This document shows, piece by piece, positions 17,372 to 26,548 of a stretch of 64,000 bases of DNA (the first letter of the stretch is position 1; the number at the start of each line of letters is the position of its first letter). The position numbers and the translations under genes are program-made. Under the pieces are notes generated by a model. That model did not search any database. It was given only the letters and a program-made list of their open reading frames with translations, and was not told the DNA's origin. Source of the DNA: Pseudomonas sp. dw_612 (GTDB lineage Bacteria; Pseudomonadota; Gammaproteobacteria; Pseudomonadales; Pseudomonadaceae); the NCBI RefSeq assembly GCF_018449725.1, contig NZ_JAAVVC010000025.1, forward strand, positions 47,225 through 111,224. Reading direction: 5' to 3'.

Positions 17372-18541
17372 ATGCAAAATTTCCAGACCCGCAAACAGCA
17401 AAGCCCCGTCGAGGGTTGGGATCATCAGGACCCGGAAGAAGCCTTCACCCTGCCCTCGCGTTACTTCTTCGACGAGACGTTGTTCAAAGCCGAGCGCGAC
17501 AATATTTTCATGCACGCCTGGCACGTGGCCGGGCATGTCAGTGAGTTCGCCGAGCCCGGTCAGTACGTGGTGACCGATCTGTTTGATCAGAGCGTGGTGG
17601 TGGCGAGGAATCGTCAGGGCCAGATTCATGCGTTTCACAACGTTTGCCAGCATCGCGGCAATCGCTTGCTCGAAGAGCGACGCGGCACCACCGGCGGCGT
17701 GGTGCGTTGCGCCTATCACTCGTGGTGCTACGAAATGGACGGCACCCTGCGCGGTGCGCCGCGTTGCGAGAAGATGAAGAACTTCGAGTTGCAGCAGTTC
17801 AACATTCCACAGGTGCGCACCGAAGAGTTGGGCGGGTTTATTTACTTCAACCTCGACCCGGCGGCGCCGTCGCTGCGCGATCTGTTTCCTGGTGCCGATG
17901 AGGAGATGCGACGGGTGTTTCCGAACCTGGCGAACATGCGCCTGATCGAGGAACAGGACGTGATCGTGCCGGCCAACTGGAAGGTGATCATGGACAACTC
18001 CATCGAGGGCTATCACTTCAAGTTGTCCGGGCCGTGCCATATCGATCTGGCCAAACTCATCGACTTCAAGGGCTATCAGTTGACCAAACGCGACAACTGG
18101 TGGACCTACATCGCCCCGGCCAATCTCACCGTGACCGAAGCCTATGGCGTGCCGCTGAAGCCCGAGGTGAACCCCGATGAATGCTTCTTCAACATCGGCA
18201 TGTGGCCGAACAACACCTTCTACACCTTCCCGTTTTCGGAGTTTCTGGGCTCGTTCATCATGATCCCGCTGGACGCCGAGCGCTCGCTGCTGCGCTTCGG
18301 TTACTACTCCAACAACGGCGAAACCGCTGCGGTCAGCGCGTCGTGCATGAAGTGGATGAACGAGGACCTGGGGCCGGAAGACATTGCACTGAACATCTCG
18401 GTGCAGAAAGGCTTGCATTCGCTGGGTTACGACCAGGGGCGCTACATGATCGACGCCCAGCGCAGCAATGAAAGTGAGCATTTGGTGCATCACTTTCACA
18501 AGCTGGTGTTCAACGGGATTCATGGGCCGGGTGCCGTCTGA
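17372..18541 (+). CDS. Rieske non-haem iron oxygenase, alpha subunit (quaternary-amine type)
   Basis: The protein has 389 residues. The Rieske centre is CQH (Cys92, His94) with CAYH (Cys113, His116). The mononuclear iron site lies in NWKVIMDNSIEGYHF..CH with Asp208 as bridge and His215 and His223 as likely ligands. The sequence resembles the group that includes glycine betaine demethylase GbcA, stachydrine demethylase and carnitine oxygenase CntA, all of which oxidise N-methyl groups or C-N bonds of quaternary amines. The following genes (choline-dehydrogenase-like, GATase1-AraC regulator, aldehyde dehydrogenase, choline binding protein) support such a substrate. No reductase partner gene is in the cluster, so electrons must come from a reductase encoded elsewhere. 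Confidence 0.85.
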   Translation: MQNFQTRKQQSPVEGWDHQDPEEAFTLPSRYFFDETLFKAERDNIFMHAWHVAGHVSEFAEPGQYVVTDLFDQSVVVARNRQGQIHAFHNVCQHRGNRLLEERRGTTGGVVRCAYHSWCYEMDGTLRGAPRCEKMKNFELQQFNIPQVRTEELGGFIYFNLDPAAPSLRDLFPGADEEMRRVFPNLANMRLIEEQDVIVPANWKVIMDNSIEGYHFKLSGPCHIDLAKLIDFKGYQLTKRDNWWTYIAPANLTVTEAYGVPLKPEVNPDECFFNIGMWPNNTFYTFPFSEFLGSFIMIPLDAERSLLRFGYYSNNGETAAVSASCMKWMNEDLGPEDIALNISVQKGLHSLGYDQGRYMIDAQRSNESEHLVHHFHKLVFNGIHGPGAV

Positions 18542-18556
18542 GCCAAGCGCAGTCCA

Positions 18557-18647
18557 TGTGGGAGCGGGCTTGCTCGCGAAGGCGGAGTGTCAGGCAACAC
18601 AGATGTCGGCTGACCCACCGCCTTCGCGAGCAAGCCCGCTCCCACAG
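18557..18647. repeat. REP inverted pair (GTGGGAGC type)
   Basis: Two REP units in inverted orientation lie between the Rieske gene and the GMC gene. They could attenuate read-through. Confidence 0.9.
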
Positions 18648-18691
18648 GGTTTTAGTGTCGTGAATATTCGTTATATGGAGCACAGCAAACC

Positions 18692-20353
18692 ATGACCCAT
18701 CATGAGTTTGATTACCTGATTGTGGGCGCAGGGTCAGCGGGTTGCGTGTTGGCCAATCGCTTGAGCGAAGACCCGTCCGTGCGGATTCTGGTGCTGGAAG
18801 CCGGGCCGGCGGACAAGAGCTGGACCATCGACATGCCTTCTGCGGTCGGCATCGTGGTCGGCGGCACGCGCTACAACTGGAGCTACAACTCCGAGCCGGA
18901 ACCGTATCTGGACGGTCGCCGGATCGGCACGCCGCGCGGCCGAACGTTGGGCGGTTCGTCGTCGATCAACGGCATGGTCTACATCCGTGGCCATGCCCGG
19001 GATTACGACGGTTGGGCCGAGCAAGGTTGCGATGGCTGGAGTTATCAAGAGGTGCTGCCGTACTTCAAACGCGCGCAAACCCATGCCGATGGCAACGACG
19101 ATTACCGAGGCGCGGCGGGACATCTGCACGTCACCCCCGGCGAGACGCAAACGCCGTTGTGCGCGGCGTTTCTGGCGGCGGGCGCAGAGGCTGGATACGG
19201 TTTGAGCAACGACTTGAATGGCTATCGCCAGGAAGCCTTCGGACCGGTGGATCGCACCACCCGCAACGGTCGGCGCTGGAGTACGTCGCGGGGGTATTTG
19301 AGCGAGGCGCTGGCCCGGGGCAATGTTCAGGTCTCCACCGACGCCCTGGCGTTGCGCATTCTGTTCGACGGCCAACGCGCCATCGGCATCGAATACGAGC
19401 AGAACGGCGGAACACATCAAGCCCTCGCCCGCCGCGAAGTGTTGCTCACCGCCGGGGCGATCAATTCACCGCAGTTGTTGTTGCTGTCGGGCGTTGGTCC
19501 GGCCGCGGAACTGCGCGACCTCGGCATTAGCGTGATCCATGATCTGCCCGGCGTCGGCAAACGGCTCAACGATCACCCGGACACCGTCGTGCAATACCTG
19601 TGCAAAAAACCGGTGTCGCTCTATCCCTGGACCACCGCGCCGGGCAAATGGTGGATCGGTGCCCGTTGGTTCGCCACCCACGATGGACTCGCAGCGAGCA
19701 ATCATTTCGAGGCCGGGGCGTTTATTCGTTCCCGCGCCGGGGTCGAGCATCCCGACCTGCAACTGACCTTCATGCCGCTGGCGGTGCAACCGGGCAGTGT
19801 CGATCTGGTGCCGGGCCATGCCTTCCAGATTCACATCGACCTCATGCGCCCCACCAGCCTGGGCAGCGTCACCCTGAACAGCGCCGACCCTCGACACCCG
19901 CCGTGCATCCTGTTCAATTACCTGAAAACCGAGCAGGATCGAGCCGACATGCGCGCCGGCGCGCGCCTGGTGCGCGAGATCATCGAGCAACCGGCGATGG
20001 CCGCGTTCAAAGGTGAAGAATTGGTGCCCGGCCCTCAGGCCCAGAGCGACGAGGCGCTGGATGCGTGGGCCAGGCAGGTCACGGAAACCGGCTACCATGC
20101 CAGCGGCACGTGCAAGATGGGGCCGATTGGCGACCCGGAGGCGGTGGTCGATCCGCAATTGCGCGTACACGGCCTCGACGGCTTGCGGGTGGTGGACGCC
20201 TCGATCATGCCGGTGATCGTCAGCGGCAACACCAACGCGCCGACGGTGATGATCGCGGAAAAGGCCAGCGACCTGATCCGTGGCCGGCCAGCGCTGGCGG
20301 CACGGGATGCACCGGTCTGGATTCATCCGCAGTGGCAGACTCGACAACGATAG
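18692..20353 (+). CDS. GMC oxidoreductase (choline dehydrogenase-like)
   Basis: The protein has 553 residues. The FAD-binding fold begins at once with DYLIVGAGSAGCVLANRLSE (7-26) and a Glu at the end of the second strand (VLEAGP). The two GMC signatures are present: GRTLGGSSSINGMVYIRGHA and GAINSPQLLLLSGVGP. The active site at the end has ETGYHASGTCKMG with His, and VSGNTNAPTVMIAEKASD with Asn. These enzymes oxidise primary alcohols to aldehydes. Choline dehydrogenase BetA is the best-known relative. An aldehyde dehydrogenase nearby would finish the oxidation. The regulator gene starts nine bases after its stop, so they are co-transcribed. Confidence 0.88.
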   Translation: MTHHEFDYLIVGAGSAGCVLANRLSEDPSVRILVLEAGPADKSWTIDMPSAVGIVVGGTRYNWSYNSEPEPYLDGRRIGTPRGRTLGGSSSINGMVYIRGHARDYDGWAEQGCDGWSYQEVLPYFKRAQTHADGNDDYRGAAGHLHVTPGETQTPLCAAFLAAGAEAGYGLSNDLNGYRQEAFGPVDRTTRNGRRWSTSRGYLSEALARGNVQVSTDALALRILFDGQRAIGIEYEQNGGTHQALARREVLLTAGAINSPQLLLLSGVGPAAELRDLGISVIHDLPGVGKRLNDHPDTVVQYLCKKPVSLYPWTTAPGKWWIGARWFATHDGLAASNHFEAGAFIRSRAGVEHPDLQLTFMPLAVQPGSVDLVPGHAFQIHIDLMRPTSLGSVTLNSADPRHPPCILFNYLKTEQDRADMRAGARLVREIIEQPAMAAFKGEELVPGPQAQSDEALDAWARQVTETGYHASGTCKMGPIGDPEAVVDPQLRVHGLDGLRVVDASIMPVIVSGNTNAPTVMIAEKASDLIRGRPALAARDAPVWIHPQWQTRQR

Positions 20354-20362
20354 AGATCGCTC

Positions 20363-21427
20363 ATGACTGATCAGCCGTCCAACAGCCCGCAAAGCCGCTT
20401 CACCTGGCGACGCGGCGATGTCGCGCCGTTGCGGGTCGCGGTGTTGTTGCTGCCGTCGTTTTCCAACTTCGGCCTGGCGGCGGTGCTGGAGCCGTTGGCG
20501 ATTGCCAATTGGCTGACCCAACGCCAGTTGTTTGAATGGTCGCTGTTGTCCCTCGACGGCGAACCGGTGCAGGCCAGCAATGGTTTGACCACCGTGGCCA
20601 ATGACGGACTGCGCGCCGATCAGGGGTTTGATGTGTGCCTGGTGATCGCCAGTTTCGATGTGCACAAACACAGTCGCAACCTGGCGCTCAAGAGTTGGTT
20701 GCGTAAGCAGGCGTTGTTCGGCGCGGTGCTGATGGGCGTGGAAACCGGCACCGAATTGCTCGCCGCTGCCGGCGTGCTGGACGGTTATGAAGCGGCGGTG
20801 CACTGGGACAATCTGCAAGGGTTTCAGGAAAGCTATCCAAGGGTTCACGCCAAGCCGCAGCTCTACACCCTGGAGCGCCAGCGCATGACCTGCGCCGGGG
20901 CGACGACCACCCTGGACATGTTGCTCGGCTGGATCGGCCAAAGCGTCGACAGCGACTTGTCCCGGGAAATCGCCATGCACCTGTTGATGGGGCATGTGCG
21001 CGCGCCAGCCGATAATCAACTCGACGGCGGCCTGACCAACACCGGGATGTACGGCAGCAAGATTCGCCGCGCGGTTCAGTTGATGGAAAAGGCCCTGGAA
21101 GAACCGCTGGATTGCGAGGCGATTGCCAGTCAGGTCGGGCTGTCGCGGCGGCAACTGGAGCGCCAGTTCAAGCATCAAACCGGCCTGTCGCCGCTCAAGT
21201 ACTACATCACCCTACGCTTGGCAAAAGCCCACAGTTTGTTGCAACAGACCGGCCTGAGCGTGGCGCAAGTGGCGGCGTGTTCAGGCTTTGGTTCGCTGGA
21301 GCATTTCTCCCGCACCTACCGTGCACGCTTCGGCTGCCCGCCCAGCGAAGACCGCAGCCAAGTGTTTACCGCCCCGGTGATGCGCCAACCCCTAAGCAAG
21401 GAACGGCGCCCCGCCGAGGCGGACTGA
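20363..21427 (+). CDS. GlxA/GbdR-type regulator (DJ-1/GATase1 domain plus AraC HTH)
   Basis: The protein has 354 residues. Residues about 20-185 form a DJ-1/PfpI-like domain (LRVAVLLLPSFSNFGLAAVL, ALFGAVLMGVETGTELLAAAG). The position of the nucleophilic Cys is not conserved (GVETG), as in regulators. Residues about 235-335 hold the AraC DNA-binding part (CEAIASQVGLSRRQLERQFK, then VAQVAACSGFGSLEHFSRTY and RARFGCPPSEDR). Regulators of this build, such as GbdR and CdhR, control glycine betaine and carnitine catabolism in Pseudomonas. The gene is tightly linked to the GMC gene and probably controls the whole 17.4-25.2 kb cluster. The inducer is unknown. Confidence 0.88.
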   Translation: MTDQPSNSPQSRFTWRRGDVAPLRVAVLLLPSFSNFGLAAVLEPLAIANWLTQRQLFEWSLLSLDGEPVQASNGLTTVANDGLRADQGFDVCLVIASFDVHKHSRNLALKSWLRKQALFGAVLMGVETGTELLAAAGVLDGYEAAVHWDNLQGFQESYPRVHAKPQLYTLERQRMTCAGATTTLDMLLGWIGQSVDSDLSREIAMHLLMGHVRAPADNQLDGGLTNTGMYGSKIRRAVQLMEKALEEPLDCEAIASQVGLSRRQLERQFKHQTGLSPLKYYITLRLAKAHSLLQQTGLSVAQVAACSGFGSLEHFSRTYRARFGCPPSEDRSQVFTAPVMRQPLSKERRPAEAD

Positions 21428-21450
21428 CGCTAAACAAAACACCCGCACTT

Positions 21451-21593
21451 GTAGCAGCTGCCGAGGTACGAGGCTGCGTTCGGCTGCGAAGCAGTCGTGA
21501 AATCAGGCGACGCGGTGTTTCAGGAAGACCGCGTGCTCAGGTTTGACGACTGCTTCGCAGCCGAACGCAGCCTCGTACCTCGGCAGCTGCTAC
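21451..21593. repeat. large inverted repeat (GTAGCAGCTGCCGAGG type)
   Basis: GTAGCAGCTGCCGAGGTACG and its inverted copy flank about 65 bases, giving a stem of nearly 40 bases between two convergent genes. It belongs to the second REP-like family, with longer arms than the copy at 30255-30343. It is a likely two-way terminator. Confidence 0.85.
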
Positions 21594-21611
21594 ATGAGCC
21601 GAACAGAGGGC

Positions 21612-22343
21612 CTAAATTAGCCGATAGTCAGGTTCTTCCTCGTCCAGAATCCCCATCAGCGCGTTGAAATGCTTGTCGGCAAAGCCTGGGTAATCCAGCC
21701 ATTGCCGGCAGGTCTTGCGCGCGATCTCGTCGCTGGCGATGCGTAACTCGCGGCCGGTGGAGAGCGCGGTGATGTAAACCTCGCAGGCGCGTTCGAAGTA
21801 ATACAAATCATCGAAGGCCTGGGCGATGGTCGGGGCCGCCACCAGCAAACCGTGGTTGCCCATCAGCATGATCGGTTTGTCCTCGAGCAAATGGCTGACC
21901 CGCTCAGCCTCCTCGCCCAGGCCCATGCCGTCGAACCCCTCGTCGATGGCGACGCGCTCAAAAAAACGCATTGAGTTTTGCTCGATCGGTGGCAGCCGCG
22001 AATCCGTCAGGCATGCCAGCGCTGTCGCGTATTTGGAGTGGGTGTGCAGGATGCAGCGGGCGTGGGGTTGGTTGCGATGGATCGCACTGTGCAAGGCCCA
22101 CGCGGTGATGTCCGGCGCGTCCGGGCGGTCGAGGCTGGCCGGGTCGTCGGCGTTGAGCAACAGCAAGTCGCTGGCCTTGATCCGCGAGAAGTGTTTGCCG
22201 TACGGGTTGATCAAAAACTCCCGACCGTCCCCCGACACCGCCACGCTGAAGTGATTGGCGATGGATTCGTGCAGGTTCAGCCGAGCCGCCCAGCGAAAGG
22301 CGCAGGCCAGGCGGATTCTCAGTTGCTCGACAGGTGGATTCAT
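21612..22343 (-). CDS. class II aldolase/adducin family protein
   Basis: The protein has 243 residues. The fold begins RIRLACAFRWAARLNLHESIANHFS, and the zinc-binding HTHS motif (ILHTHSKYATALA) supplies two His. A third His lies in MGNHGLLV. The catalytic Glu of fuculose-1-phosphate aldolase would sit near the middle (PPIEQNSM). Members cleave or epimerise sugar phosphates, or act as decarboxylases and dehydratases on other compounds. The gene is divergent from the aldehyde dehydrogenase with a 203-base shared promoter gap, inside the supposed quaternary-amine cluster. It may cleave a carbon chain left after N-demethylation (inference). Confidence 0.85.
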   Translation of the reverse strand: MNPPVEQLRIRLACAFRWAARLNLHESIANHFSVAVSGDGREFLINPYGKHFSRIKASDLLLLNADDPASLDRPDAPDITAWALHSAIHRNQPHARCILHTHSKYATALACLTDSRLPPIEQNSMRFFERVAIDEGFDGMGLGEEAERVSHLLEDKPIMLMGNHGLLVAAPTIAQAFDDLYYFERACEVYITALSTGRELRIASDEIARKTCRQWLDYPGFADKHFNALMGILDEEEPDYRLI

Positions 22344-22546
22344 CGTGTGCCCTCAGCGTGATGGATCGGCTTTTGCGCAGTGTAGAGAGACGGAGCAAAG
22401 GCACTTGATGGGAAACGACATCGGCTGCCGTTATTTCGCGGCGTGGCCACCGTGGGAAAACGGCATCGTTATGCCGCGTTTGATCAAGAGCACCGTTGCC
22501 GGCACCGCCATAGTGAGCGTCACGACCCACTTGGCTGGAGACATCG

Positions 22547-24025
22547 ATGGTGCAGATTCCGTTGTTCATTGCAGGTGTTTGGCAAGCGCCGCAGCAGGCG
22601 CGTTATCGCGACGTGATCAACCCCGCGAACGAAGACGTGCTGGCGCAGGTAGCGGTGGCCGGCACTGTCGATGCGGAGTTGGCGATCAGCGCCGCGCGCC
22701 AGGCTTTTGATCAGGGGCCATGGTCGACGATGCCGGTCACCGAACGCGCGCAACTGATGCAACGGATTGCCAGGTTGATCGAAAAGGATGCCGGGCATCT
22801 GGCGCGCCTGGAAACCCTTAACGCTGGCAAGACCCTGGGCGAAAGCCTCGGCGATGTGGGCAATGTGGTCGCCACGTTTCGCTTCTACGCCGCGCTACTG
22901 GAAACCGAAAGCGCCAGCGTCAACAGCCACGCGCCCGCGCATGTCATCAGTTTCAACCAGCGCGAACCGGTGGGCGTTTGCGCCTTGATCGCGCCGTGGA
23001 ATTATCCGTTGCTGCAAGCGGTGTGGAAAATCGCCCCGGCCCTGGCCGCCGGCAATACGGTGGTGTTCAAGCCCAGCAGCCTGACGCCGATGACCGCGCA
23101 CCGCTTGACCGAATTGCTCGCGGAAGCAGGCTTGCCGAGCGGCGTGTTTAACCTGCTTTGCGGTCCCGGCGATGTCGGGGAATTACTCGCCGCCAGTGAT
23201 GACGTGGACCTGGTGTCACTGACCGGTGGCGCCGGGGCCGGCGGCAAGGTGATGCGTGCGGCTTCCGGCAACTTTAAACGCGTGGCGCTGGAGTTGGGGG
23301 GCAAGAATCCGAACATCGTGTTCGCCGATGCTGACTTTGACGTGGCACTGGATCAGGCGTTGAACGCAGTGTTTTTTAACGCTGGGCAGATTTGCTCGGC
23401 CGGTTCGCGGTTGCTGGTTGAGGACGGGATTCATGATCGGTTTGTCGAGGCATTGCAGCGGCGGATTTCGAAAATTCGCCTGGGTGATGGTCTCGATTCT
23501 TTGACGCAAATGGGGCCGCTGATTTCTGCGAGTCAGCGAGATCAGATCCTGACGATGATTGCCGGGGCGGTCGAACAAGGCGCGACGTTGTTGGCGGGCG
23601 GCACGATCCCCGAGCAGTTCGAGCGGGGTTTCTGGCTGCGCCCGACATTGCTCGGCAATGTGCGCGCCGACATGCGCATCGCCCGGGAAGAAATCTTCGG
23701 CCCGGTGATCACCGTCGAGCGCTTCAGCGGCGAAGCCCAGGCGTTGCAACTGGCCAACGACACGCCCTACGGCCTGGCTGCCGGGGTCTGGACCCGGGAC
23801 ATCGGCAAAGCCTATCGCATGGCCAAGCGGCTGCGGGTCGGCACTTTGTGGATCAACGACTACAACGCCGCATTCCCCCAGGCGCCGTGGGGCGGCTTCA
23901 AGTCCAGCGGCATTGGTCGTGAACTGTCCCGCGCCGGACTCGATGAATTCACTGAGCTCAAGCACATCTACCTCAATACCGAGCCGGCGCCTTTGAATTG
24001 GTTTGGGGTTGATCAGGCGGGCTGA
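22547..24025 (+). CDS. NAD(P)-dependent aldehyde dehydrogenase
   Basis: The protein has 492 residues. Active-site residues are clear: Cys283 in NAGQICSAGSR, Glu249 in ALELGGKNPNIVF and Asn152 in APWNYPL. The segment FKPSSLTPMTA binds the cofactor. The usual SLTG motif is followed by a run of Gly and Ala (GAGAGGKV) instead of S-x-x-x-G, which is a mild oddity. The sequence resembles betaine aldehyde dehydrogenases and related enzymes that oxidise amino- or trimethylamino-aldehydes. It probably takes the aldehyde made by the GMC enzyme. The start at 22547 has a GGAG site. A REP pair follows the gene. Confidence 0.88.
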   Translation: MVQIPLFIAGVWQAPQQARYRDVINPANEDVLAQVAVAGTVDAELAISAARQAFDQGPWSTMPVTERAQLMQRIARLIEKDAGHLARLETLNAGKTLGESLGDVGNVVATFRFYAALLETESASVNSHAPAHVISFNQREPVGVCALIAPWNYPLLQAVWKIAPALAAGNTVVFKPSSLTPMTAHRLTELLAEAGLPSGVFNLLCGPGDVGELLAASDDVDLVSLTGGAGAGGKVMRAASGNFKRVALELGGKNPNIVFADADFDVALDQALNAVFFNAGQICSAGSRLLVEDGIHDRFVEALQRRISKIRLGDGLDSLTQMGPLISASQRDQILTMIAGAVEQGATLLAGGTIPEQFERGFWLRPTLLGNVRADMRIAREEIFGPVITVERFSGEAQALQLANDTPYGLAAGVWTRDIGKAYRMAKRLRVGTLWINDYNAAFPQAPWGGFKSSGIGRELSRAGLDEFTELKHIYLNTEPAPLNWFGVDQAG

Positions 24026-24041
24026 GATGGCCCGGCAACCC

Positions 24042-24133
24042 TTGTGGGAGCGAGCTTGCTCGCGATGACGGACTGGCAGGCAACACATGTGTTGAATCTT
24101 GGATCGCTATCGCGAGCAAGCTCGCTCCCACAG
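24042..24133. repeat. REP inverted pair (GTGGGAGC type)
   Basis: Two REP units in inverted orientation separate the aldehyde dehydrogenase from the binding-protein gene. Confidence 0.9.
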
Positions 24134-24240
24134 GTTCTGTGCCAGGGCAAGTCCCCTCACAGCAGATTTCGCATCACCCATAACAACAAGACCGCCACAC
24201 CCAAATCGCTGCCGACGTTTACCCTTGAGGAGTTGATCTT

Positions 24241-25176
24241 ATGAAAGCCTTGCTCTTGCTTGCATCCCTCACCCTGCCACTACTGGCCCAGGCAGCGGAA
24301 CCCGAGTCCTGCGCCACGGTGCGTTTTTCCGATGTCGGCTGGACCGACATCACCGTCACCACCGCCATCACCAGCGAAGTGTTGGAATCCCTCGGCTACA
24401 CCACCAAAACCACGCTGCTGTCGATTCCCGTGACCTACCGCGCCCTGGCCTCGGGCAAGGACCTGGACGTGTTCCTCGGCAACTGGATGCCGACCACCGA
24501 AAACGACATCAAGCCCTTCCGCGACGCCGGCACCGTGGAAACCGTGCGCGCCAACCTGCACGGCGCCAAGTACACGTTGGCGGTGCCGGATTACGTGTAC
24601 GACGCCGGGCTGCACGACTTTGCCGATATCGCCAAATTCAAGGACAAGCTCAACGGCCAGATCTACGGCATCGAACCGGGCAACGATGGCAATCGCCTGA
24701 TCCAGAGCATGATCGACAAGGACGCCTTCGGCCTGAAGGACTTCAAAGTCGTCGAATCCAGCGAAGCTGCCATGCTCTCGCAACTCAAACGCGCCACCCG
24801 CAAAAACGAATGGATGGTGTTCCTCGGCTGGGAACCGCACCCGATGAACACACGCAACAAGATGAAATACCTCAGCGGTGGCGACGAATACTTCGGACCG
24901 AATTTTGGTCAGGCGACGGTTTATACCAACGTGCGCAAGGACTACCTGAAGGAATGCAGCAATGTCGGCAAATTGCTGCAGAACATGGAGTTCAGCCTCG
25001 CGATGGAGAACCAGTTGATGGACGCGGTGTTGAACCAGAACCAGAAGCCGAGGGCGGCGGCGAAGGCGTGGTTGAAGGCGAATCCGAAGGTGCTTGAGGC
25101 TTGGTTGGCCGGGGTTACCAGTCGGGATGGGCAGGATGGATTGAAAGCGGCCGGTGCGAGGCTGGCCGCTCAATAA
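24241..25176 (+). CDS. orphan choline/betaine-type ABC transporter substrate-binding protein
   Basis: The protein has 311 residues with a signal peptide ending near LLAQAAEP. The mature part (CATVRFSDVGWTDITVTTAI, then DVFLGNWMPTTENDI) is an OpuAC/ChoX-type periplasmic receptor, and its Trp residues would form the aromatic box for a quaternary ammonium group. No permease or ATPase gene is next to it. In P. aeruginosa the binding proteins CaiX, BetX and CbcX share one core transporter, CbcWV, so an orphan receptor beside catabolic genes is expected. The ligand is probably the compound degraded by this cluster. A good AGGAG-type site (GAGGAG) lies before the ATG. Confidence 0.88.
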   Translation: MKALLLLASLTLPLLAQAAEPESCATVRFSDVGWTDITVTTAITSEVLESLGYTTKTTLLSIPVTYRALASGKDLDVFLGNWMPTTENDIKPFRDAGTVETVRANLHGAKYTLAVPDYVYDAGLHDFADIAKFKDKLNGQIYGIEPGNDGNRLIQSMIDKDAFGLKDFKVVESSEAAMLSQLKRATRKNEWMVFLGWEPHPMNTRNKMKYLSGGDEYFGPNFGQATVYTNVRKDYLKECSNVGKLLQNMEFSLAMENQLMDAVLNQNQKPRAAAKAWLKANPKVLEAWLAGVTSRDGQDGLKAAGARLAAQ

Positions 25177-25193
25177 CGCCGAACACAAAATCC

Positions 25194-25285
25194 CTGTGGG
25201 AGCGAGCCTGCTCGCGAAGGCGGTGTGTCAGTCGATAGAAATGTCGCCTGATACATCGCCTTCGCGAGCAAGCCCGCTCCCACAG
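25194..25285. repeat. REP inverted pair (GTGGGAGC type)
   Basis: Two REP units in inverted orientation follow the binding-protein gene and close the cluster. Confidence 0.9.
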
Positions 25286-25360
25286 GAGTCTCTGCTGATC
25301 TGACCTTCCTGGGGGCACATTTCTTAAACGCGCCAACTGACGACCGGCAGCAAAAATTAA

Positions 25361-25389
25361 TTGCCACCAAATATTACATGCGTCATATT
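25361..25389 (+). promoter_or_regulatory. candidate sigma70 promoter of the efflux operon with repeated ATATTAC motifs
   Basis: TTGCCA and CATATT are spaced by exactly 17 bases in an A+T-rich stretch, about 40 bases before the first gene. ATATTAC occurs twice (25371 and 25385), and CCATAATA follows at 25394. A close copy of the last part lies before the thioesterase gene at 35664. Confidence 0.5.
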
Positions 25390-25429
25390 ACGGCCATAAT
25401 AACGACTCGTTCTTCACAGGTATTTGTCC

Positions 25430-26548
25430 ATGACCAGCATGCCCACCGTTGAACCCGACCTGGCTGTCCCGGTGACCACAAAGCCGCCCGTGCTCAAACG
25501 CCTGCTTCTGCTGACCGTGGCCATTGCAGCGTTGGTCGGTATCGGCCTGTACGGCGCCCATTGGTGGAGCGCCGGGCGTTTCCTTGAAGAAACCGACGAT
25601 GCCTACATTGGCGGTGACGTCACGGTGATCGGGCCGAAGGTCGCGGGGTACATCGAAGAAGTACTGGTCACCGACAACCAAAAAGTGAAGGCCGGCGACG
25701 TGCTGGTGCGCCTGGATTCGCGCGAATACCGCGCCAACCTGGCCAAGGCCGAAGGCGCGGTGGCCGCCGAAGAAGCCCTGCTCGCCAACCTCAACGCCAC
25801 CGAACAACTGCAACACGCGGTGATCGGCCAGGCCCGAGCCGGGATCGATGCGGCGGGCGCCGAAACCGCCCGTTCCCGGGATGACGATGCGCGCTACAAA
25901 AAACTGGTCGGCAGCAACGCCGTCTCGGTGGAAAGTGCCCAGCGCGCCAACGCCACCTTCAAGACCGCCCAGGCGATCAGCGCCCGGGCCCAGGCTGAGT
26001 TGCTGGCTTCGCAGCGTCAGTTGGACGTGATCGAAACCCAGAAACAACAAGCTCGCGCTGCGTTGATGCAAGCCAAGGCCGAACGTGATCTGGCCCAACT
26101 CAACGTCGGCTACACCGAACTTAAAGCCCCGGTGGACGGCGTGGTCGGTAATCGTCGGGCGCGGGTCGGCGCTTATGCCCAGGCCGGTTCGCAACTGTTG
26201 TCGGTGGTGCCGTCCAGCGGTCTTTGGGTGGATGCCAACTTCAAGGAAGACCAACTGGCGCGCATGACCTCCGGCCAGCGGGTGATCATCCGCGCCGACG
26301 TGCTCTCGGGCCAGGTCTTCCACGGTCATCTCGACAGCCTCGCCCCCGCCAGTGGCGCGCAGTTCAGCGTGTTGCCACCGGAAAATGCCACGGGCAACTT
26401 CACCAAAATCGTCCAGCGAGTACCGGTGCGCATCGTGCTCGATCCAGCGGATGGCGTGCTCGGCCATCTGCGTCCGGGGCTGTCGGTCACCGCTGAAGTC
26501 GACACCCGCGCCGAAGACAAAACCCCTGCCGTGGCCAGCGCACCATGA
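25430..26548 (+). CDS. EmrA-like membrane fusion protein (HlyD family)
   Basis: The protein has 372 residues. One membrane segment lies at about 24-46 (LKRLLLLTVAIAALVGIGLY). The periplasmic part has a lipoyl/barrel-sandwich half (DDAYIGGDVTVIGPKVAGYI), a long helical hairpin rich in Ala, Gln and Glu (about 95-205), and the second lipoyl half (LNVGYTELKAPVDGVVG). This is the EmrA/HlyD adaptor design that joins an inner-membrane MFS pump to an outer-membrane channel. The ATG at 25430 is preferred over a TTG two codons earlier. The pump gene overlaps its stop by four bases. An outer-membrane channel is not encoded next to it. Confidence 0.88.
   Translation: MTSMPTVEPDLAVPVTTKPPVLKRLLLLTVAIAALVGIGLYGAHWWSAGRFLEETDDAYIGGDVTVIGPKVAGYIEEVLVTDNQKVKAGDVLVRLDSREYRANLAKAEGAVAAEEALLANLNATEQLQHAVIGQARAGIDAAGAETARSRDDDARYKKLVGSNAVSVESAQRANATFKTAQAISARAQAELLASQRQLDVIETQKQQARAALMQAKAERDLAQLNVGYTELKAPVDGVVGNRRARVGAYAQAGSQLLSVVPSSGLWVDANFKEDQLARMTSGQRVIIRADVLSGQVFHGHLDSLAPASGAQFSVLPPENATGNFTKIVQRVPVRIVLDPADGVLGHLRPGLSVTAEVDTRAEDKTPAVASAP

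Noticed and set aside
17073..17573. A plus-strand frame running across the hydrolase-Rieske gap.
   Set aside because: It overlaps the N-terminal part of the Rieske gene in another frame and has a Pro/Ser-rich composition without domain signs.
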